A DNA stretch of 64,000 nt from Crotalaria pallida. Its lineage: Eukaryota > Streptophyta > Magnoliopsida > Fabales > Fabaceae. The notes beneath the pieces are model-generated. The model had not been told where the DNA came from. It was given only the letters and a program-made list of their open reading frames with translations, and searched no databases. Each line of letters begins with the position of its first letter. Position 1 is the first letter of the stretch. The stretch lies in contig CM075654.1 in NCBI GenBank assembly GCA_037953625.1, forward strand, positions 52,273,001-52,337,000. Reading direction: 5' to 3'. Of the stretch, positions 59,017-64,000 are shown in pieces. The translations under genes and the position numbers were made by a program.

Positions 59017-60920
59017 AAAATGGAAAGACACAATTGAGACATAATTGAATTCACTTGAAAAACGACAGGTATTTGGACCTATAGTCCGTACACCTAAAGG
59101 TGTGAAGTCAGATGGATACAAATGTGCTTTTGTACATAAGCGGAATTGTAAAAAAAAAAGAGATATAAAGCAAGATTGATTGCCCAAAGAATTTCACAAA
59201 GACCTGACATTGATTATGAGGAATAACACTTCCCTGTGGTGGATGCAAGAATTTTTCGATACTTGATTAGTCTGGCAATATATAAAGGATTCAATTTGTG
59301 TCAAACGATGTTATAGCCTATTTTTATGGCTAACTTGATTAATAACATATGTATGAATACCTCTCAAGGATTCAATATGCTCGAAACATATGCTTGAACT
59401 ATTTAATATGGTTGAACCATATCCATGGATAATTAAAATGTTGGAAGCATAAAGTGTAAAATGTCGACATGCGTTCTTTAATTAGTTAAATTGCAAAATG
59501 CAATAATTGTTAACTTATAGTTCAAACTCCAAGAAGTTTTTTAATAGACTCGGAATCTTAATTCTAGCGAATTATGTTTATAGCCATGATTACGGTTCAC
59601 TCGAGAATGATATCATTATATCAATACGAGAAATCACATAAGAATTAAGGATATTGATATATACATGTATATATCTATTTAGATTTAGCTAATAATTTAT
59701 GTTTTTTAGTAATATATTGTTTGACTTATATATATGATGTCATGTCATGCAATTATGGATATGTTTATTGCAATTGTTTGAGAATACTTATATGATTATG
59801 GTTCATGTTATGTGTTTATTTTAGTATCTATGTAGTTTTATTTCAATATTGTTTAAATTACCTAAAGTTAAAGGAAACATTTCAAAATGAAATACCTCGG
59901 CCTGAAGATCGAGCATTTAGCAAATTGAATTTGTGCCTATCAAGTTGGGGAAAACAACTTCTAAAGTGTTTGCTTTGATAAATAACAACTAATTTATATG
60001 CTAATCTCTGTTAGATTGTTAAATGTCATACGTGACTTAATATGTCATATGATATTAATTTATTAGCAAAATATTGTTATTCATTCACAGGAAGATGTTA
60101 GAATGAAGCTAAGCACGCATTTTAGTATGATAAATTGAATAAAAGTCCTTATGGTTTGAAGTAAATTGAGATGTGGTATAATAGTATAAGTGAATATTTA
60201 ATCAATGAAGGATATAAAATGGTCGAATTTGTCCATGTAATTTTATGAAAAGATGTGGCAAGAAATTTGTTATAATTGATGTTTACGTTGATGATTTGAA
60301 TATTATTAGAACTCTTGAAGAGCTTCCAAATGTTGTTAATTGCTTAAAGAAAAAGTTTGAAATGAAGGTTTGGAAAGAACAAAATTTTGTCTTGAATTAC
60401 AAATGGAATATTTAATGAAATTTTGGTACATCATGAAACCTATGTTACGAAGGTAATAGTGTAGTATCTCATAGATAATTGTTCGCATCTGGGGGAGAAA
60501 TAAATACGCACTGCACTCTTTTTTCCTTAGTCACGGTTTTTTCCCGATGGGTTTTTCTGGCAAGGTTTTTAATGAGGCAACATCCAATTGCGTAACAAGA
60601 ATTGTGTACTCTTTTTTCTTCAATTGTTTTTTCTCATAGGGCTTTTCTTAGGAAGGTTTTTAAAGAGACATATTCTCTTAATAGTCATCCAAGGGGGAGT
60701 GTTATGAACAATTTGTATTTATCTAATAAGTGGATGACTCCATCATAGTTTGAGTTTATCCCTACTTTATGTTTATCTTTAGTTGAAACAAATTCATGAT
60801 AAAGTTTCATCTTTTCCTATAAAATAGGACTCATATGTATTGTAAACTTTGTCCCAAGAAGTGAAATACAATTTTTCCTTACTTCTCTTATGTCTTCTTA
60901 TTTTTTATTAATTCATAACA
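59017..60920 (+). mobile_element. Decayed plus-strand Copia remnant with 3' LTR
   Basis: It begins inside the RT region (KWKDTI...LNSLEKRQVFGPIV), continues through DIDYEE-like and VYVDDLNIIRTLEELP (about 60283) motifs, and has many stops. RNase H is missing. A CAAGGGGGAG polypurine tract (60690-60699) precedes a 221-bp LTR. Same family as 37990-39235, with which it overlaps for about 90 bp at clear divergence. Confidence 0.85.
60700..60920 (+). repeat. Short Copia LTR, 221 bp
   Basis: TGTTATGAACAATTTG at the start and AATTCATAACA at the end. The terminal inverted repeat is TGTTATGAA/TTCATAACA. It directly follows the polypurine tract, so it is the 3' LTR of the plus-strand Copia. Confidence 0.85.
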
Positions 60921-61072
60921 ATTTCTTTATTTTTTTTAGAAATTTTTTATTTTTATTGATTTTTTAAAATTGGTAACTTCTCTTATGTCTTCTTATTTTT
61001 CATTAATTCATAGCAATTTCTTTATTTTTTTTAGAAATTTTGTATTTTTATTGATTTTTTAAAATTTTACCA
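60888..61072. repeat. Tandem duplication of LTR end and flank, about 95-bp period
   Basis: CTTCTCTTATGTCTTCTTAT near 60882 recurs near 60977, and the following ATTAATTCATAACAATTTCTT block recurs as ATTAATTCATAGCAATTTCTT. The copy outside the LTR carries the mutated LTR end. Confidence 0.8.
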
Positions 61073-62336
61073 ATTTTAGGGGACGAATGGAAAAATAACG
61101 ACAAAATCGTCATTTAGATTCCTGAATTTGCATCAACATTCACTTTAGTCCCTAAAATTACACGAGATTCCTTTTAAGTCCTTGAAATTGCAAAACATTA
61201 TGCACGTTCGTCCCTGACTCTCAGAATCGTTATGGGACATTAACAGCAAAGATACTCACTTCCTCGTTATATCCAAAAGAAGAAGAAAATGAAGCTGCAA
61301 AAGTAGATGATGAAAATATACAAACATAAATACATACATACAAGCACACACAAACACATATGTAGAGAGAGGTGGATAAAGAGTGCCAAAGAGATAAAGA
61401 GTTGTTTGTAATTTAAATGAGGAAAGAACGTTAGCAAGTGCAACACAAAGAGATGGGAAACAACTCTTAAACCACCGCATCTCTCTCTAAGAGAAAGCCT
61501 CATACTTAAACTAATGCCTAATGAGTGTATTGTCATACCCTTGGTTAACATCAAAGAGAGACTCAAATTTTCCTTTATCTCAACCAAGAGAGAAAAAAGT
61601 GCCTCACCAATACCATGGATAAAGCAAACAAATACCTTGTTAGGAAAGAGTCTCTCCTATACACTCAAAATAACCCAATATCAAATTATAAGTGACATAT
61701 AAATGAAATGTAATGATTATCATATAGTTACCATCTCAGTATTTACATTTCATGTCCTTTCAATTTATCTATCACCCTCTATACTTCGGATTGGACACTT
61801 CACTCCTCTCAGAACTATTTTGTTTTGACATTATCTAATTATATAACTCTAATTCCATTTCCCCTCAAGGTACTGTTAAACCAAAACCTTTTTCTTTTGG
61901 GAAAACAATGTCAATTTTAACACTTAATATGTCACATAAATCTACTGTTAACGTCCCTTAACTTTAAAAATCAAAAATGAATCTGTATAGCATTTTACAC
62001 GTTTAAATACTTAAAATCAATTTTCATAATTTTAAGAATTAATATGAATTTTAAAAATAAATTCAAGATCAAAGTGAGATCAATCGAATAATAACTTACC
62101 CACAAAGCCCGCACGAGTATATGTCCGGTTTTTGTACAGATCCAAATCCTTTTTATCGAACGTTTCACCGATTGACACGTGTACCTATGACAAGCAACAC
62201 CGGGAATAGCCGGTGATAGAGTACATGGTTGTTCCAAACTCCAGTCAAGGATTTCACACTGTTTTATTAAAAAATAAAATAAAAAAATAAAACACCGTAA
62301 CGCGCATTCTCCACTATTTCTTCATCTTCTTCTCTC
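61073..62336. other. Intergenic sequence upstream of the dCTP pyrophosphatase gene
   Basis: 61080-61250 has phrases such as TTTAGTCCCTAAAATTACAC and GTCCTTGAAATTGCAAAACA, typical of decayed Mutator-type non-coding repeats. The remainder shows no recognised gene. A minus-strand frame at 62237-61995 has an odd composition but no family I know. Confidence 0.45.
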
Positions 62337-62442
62337 TCTATATAATAACGCATTTTGCTCCTTCCCGAGAAACATTATTCTCACTCTCATTTCTTGATTT
62401 TTCATCTCACTCTCTTCTTCTCTTTGCTCTTGTTTGTTAAAG
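62337..62442 (+). promoter_or_regulatory. Probable TATA box and CT-rich 5' UTR of the dCTP pyrophosphatase gene
   Basis: TCTATATAATA at 62337-62347 lies about 100 bp before the start codon. The intervening sequence is pyrimidine-rich (TCTCACTCTCTTCTTCTCTT), as is common in plant leaders. Confidence 0.55.
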
Positions 62443-64000
62443 ATGACTGGGGTTCCTGTTTCTGAAGAGGGTGGAGGAGGAGGAGGCTCTGTTAGCCTTG
62501 ATATGCTTAAGCAAATAATGGCTCAGTTTGCAAAGGAAAGAGACTGGGACCAGTTTCACAGCCCAAGAAACCTTCTTTTGGCTCTGGTATGTGGTAACAT
62601 TCTTTTCACTTCAAAAAAATAATTTTTTTTTATTTGTTTTTGTTAGACTCTCCTTTTTTTTTTTTGTTTGTTTGTTAATGTTGAGGGTTTTATTGTGTTG
62701 TGTCTGTAATGATCCATAAAAGAAGGGAGGGTCCAAGGGGAAGAAGAATCACTTTAACTCTTATTTTAATTTTTTTTAATTTCTTTATGTTTGTTGAAAA
62801 CTGACCTAACTGGTGCAAATCTAATATGAGTGGGATTGGCACAGATTCTAAATGTTTTTTTTTTTTTAAAGCTTTTTCCTTGCAAGTTGGCTTTTTTAGA
62901 TTGCCAAGCTTTTTATTTATTTTTTATTTTATTTTATTTTTTTTGAATCTTTTGTCGCTTTTCCATGCCTCCCAAAATCCACTTTGCAAACATATTAAAA
63001 TTTTTTGTTGTTGCAGTAGAAGACATTTAGTATTCCTTAATTTCCTTGTCTTCTGTTCTGCTTTAGCTTTTGTTTATTACCATGATGATGCTTAACAAGT
63101 GCATTTGGGCATTGTTTTAGAATATAAAAAGAGTTACTTTGCATTGGTAAACTATGAGTTAATATTATGAGAACTCGAGCTTAATTTTTCTAAATTATTA
63201 ACTTAATCCTTTTTTATTCTTTAACAAGTGTCATAGTTCGTTAGCAAGACCCTTAAGTTCATATATAATAATTTTAAAATATAATTAGATAATATTTGGG
63301 ATAATAATTTTCTTATTTTATCATAAAACATGTAGTTGTAAAATATTCAATTTACAATGTAGTCTAGAATTACTACACTGCCATTTCAAAAGGCAAAGAA
63401 GTCCTGTTTTAATTTTGTGAATAAAAAAGAATTGTAATAACTCCTTAAATGAGTTTTCTTGACTTGATTAGTAAATCAGCTTGTGACTCAGTAGCAGTAT
63501 AACAAATAGGCAAAAACACTTGTCAAAGGAATCACATCTAGTAAAAATTAGTTAGAAAATGTTGTTTTTTATATCTAGTAATCTTAACAATGATATTTGT
63601 TAGCAGTACCCCCTAACAAATATTGTCTAGAAAACCCCATAAGAGAGCTAGCCTGTTTATATTGTGGATGTTCTGGCGCGAAAATGTATTTCTCGTGTGG
63701 AGGATATCTGTGGCTAGACCAACAAAACAATCATTTTCTAGAAATATTGTATCCAGAAACATTTGTCTGAACATTAAAAAGAATATGGAATGCAGGTGGG
63801 TGAAGTGGGAGAATTGTCTGAGATATTTCAGTGGAAAGGAGAGGTTCCAAAAGGGCTTCCAGATTGGAAAGAGGAGGAAAAGGTTCATCTTGGTGAAGAG
63901 CTTTCAGATGTTTTGCTTTACCTTGTAAGGTTGTCTGACATCTGTGGTGTTGATCTTGGCAAAGCTGCTTTGAGAAAGGTTGAACTCAATGCCATTAAGT
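62443..64000 (+). CDS. dCTP pyrophosphatase 1-like (MazG-type) protein, first two exons (partial)
   Basis: This family hydrolyses dCTP and modified dCTPs to the monophosphate and pyrophosphate, cleaning the nucleotide pool. Exon 1 (62443-62586, donor GTATGT) encodes 48 residues, with a glycine-rich stretch (EEGGGGGGS) and then VSLDMLKQIMAQFAKERDWD. Exon 2 starts at 63796 after TGCAG, in phase, and runs off the window. It encodes VGEVGELSEIFQWKGEVP, then HLGEELSDVLLYLVRLSDIC. E54-x-x-E57 and E83-x-x-D86 are the MazG-fold metal-binding motif. The 1,209-bp intron has no recognised element. ATG 62443 is chosen because it begins the family-like N-terminus and follows a typical leader. The C-terminal end is outside the window. 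Confidence 0.9.

Noticed and set aside
61267..61587. Minus-strand frames with a hydrophobic C-terminus upstream of the dCTP pyrophosphatase gene
   Set aside because: Two overlapping frames with low-complexity Leu/Phe/Cys-rich sequence, no family match and no gene signals.
61995..62237. Minus-strand frame starting MEQPCTLSPAIPGVAC as a divergent gene next to the dCTP pyrophosphatase
   Set aside because: Composition is unusual, but no domain is recognised and it runs into AT-rich sequence without splice sites; left as unannotated.

Overview
The window is nuclear DNA from a flowering plant. It is AT-rich, its genes are split by spliceosomal introns, and most of it is transposable elements. A legume is my best guess, because of the Ogre-type LTR and the general repeat style, but the species is not resolved. 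I recognise three host genes. COQ6 (ubiquinone-ring monooxygenase, first three coding exons, minus strand, 898-2836) runs off the left end. EPFL9/STOMAGEN (complete, plus strand, 29279-30229) lies in the middle. A MazG-type dCTP pyrophosphatase (first two exons, plus strand, 62443-64000) runs off the right end. They are unrelated in function.

Layout. 1-3311: start of COQ6, with a MITE nested in another MITE inside an intron. 3312-9748: a Helitron (5' TC, 3' hairpin plus CTAG, inserted between A and T). It holds a decayed multi-exon Helitron gene in which a 63-nt exon plus its intron is repeated in tandem, and a captured ARF-GAP (AGD8/9/10-like) fragment. 9749-13238: minus-strand LINE pieces, one split by a 2.1-kb solo LTR. 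13438-27190: a plus-strand L1-type LINE, interrupted at 17977-26459 by a gag-only Copia element, which itself carries an Ogre-type solo LTR and a 496-bp Mutator-like MITE. 27191-37262: the STOMAGEN locus, with a Tourist MITE in its first intron, surrounded by SINEs, MITEs and a 1.56-kb non-autonomous MULE. 37990-49222: a Copia fragment, stacked Gypsy LTRs, a 3-kb solo LTR and a long LTR-like region with a degenerate tandem array. 49223-59016: a minus-strand Copia arranged LTR-gag/pol-LTR-partial pol. 59017-60920: a decayed plus-strand Copia with its LTR. 61075-64000: promoter region and start of the dCTP pyrophosphatase gene.

Many insertions are supported by target-site duplications that I read directly: AATGT, GATCT, GTATA, GATAG, AACGAAAAT, TAAAAAAAT, TTA and several SINE duplications. 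They allow a relative order of insertion. The most unusual signal is a set of perfect palindromes centred on ATCGAT. They sit upstream of the TATA box, and again about 0.9 kb downstream of it, in LTRs of unrelated Copia and Gypsy families. The 186-bp exon-intron module of the Helitron gene is the second. All positions and counts were made by eye, and no database search was possible.
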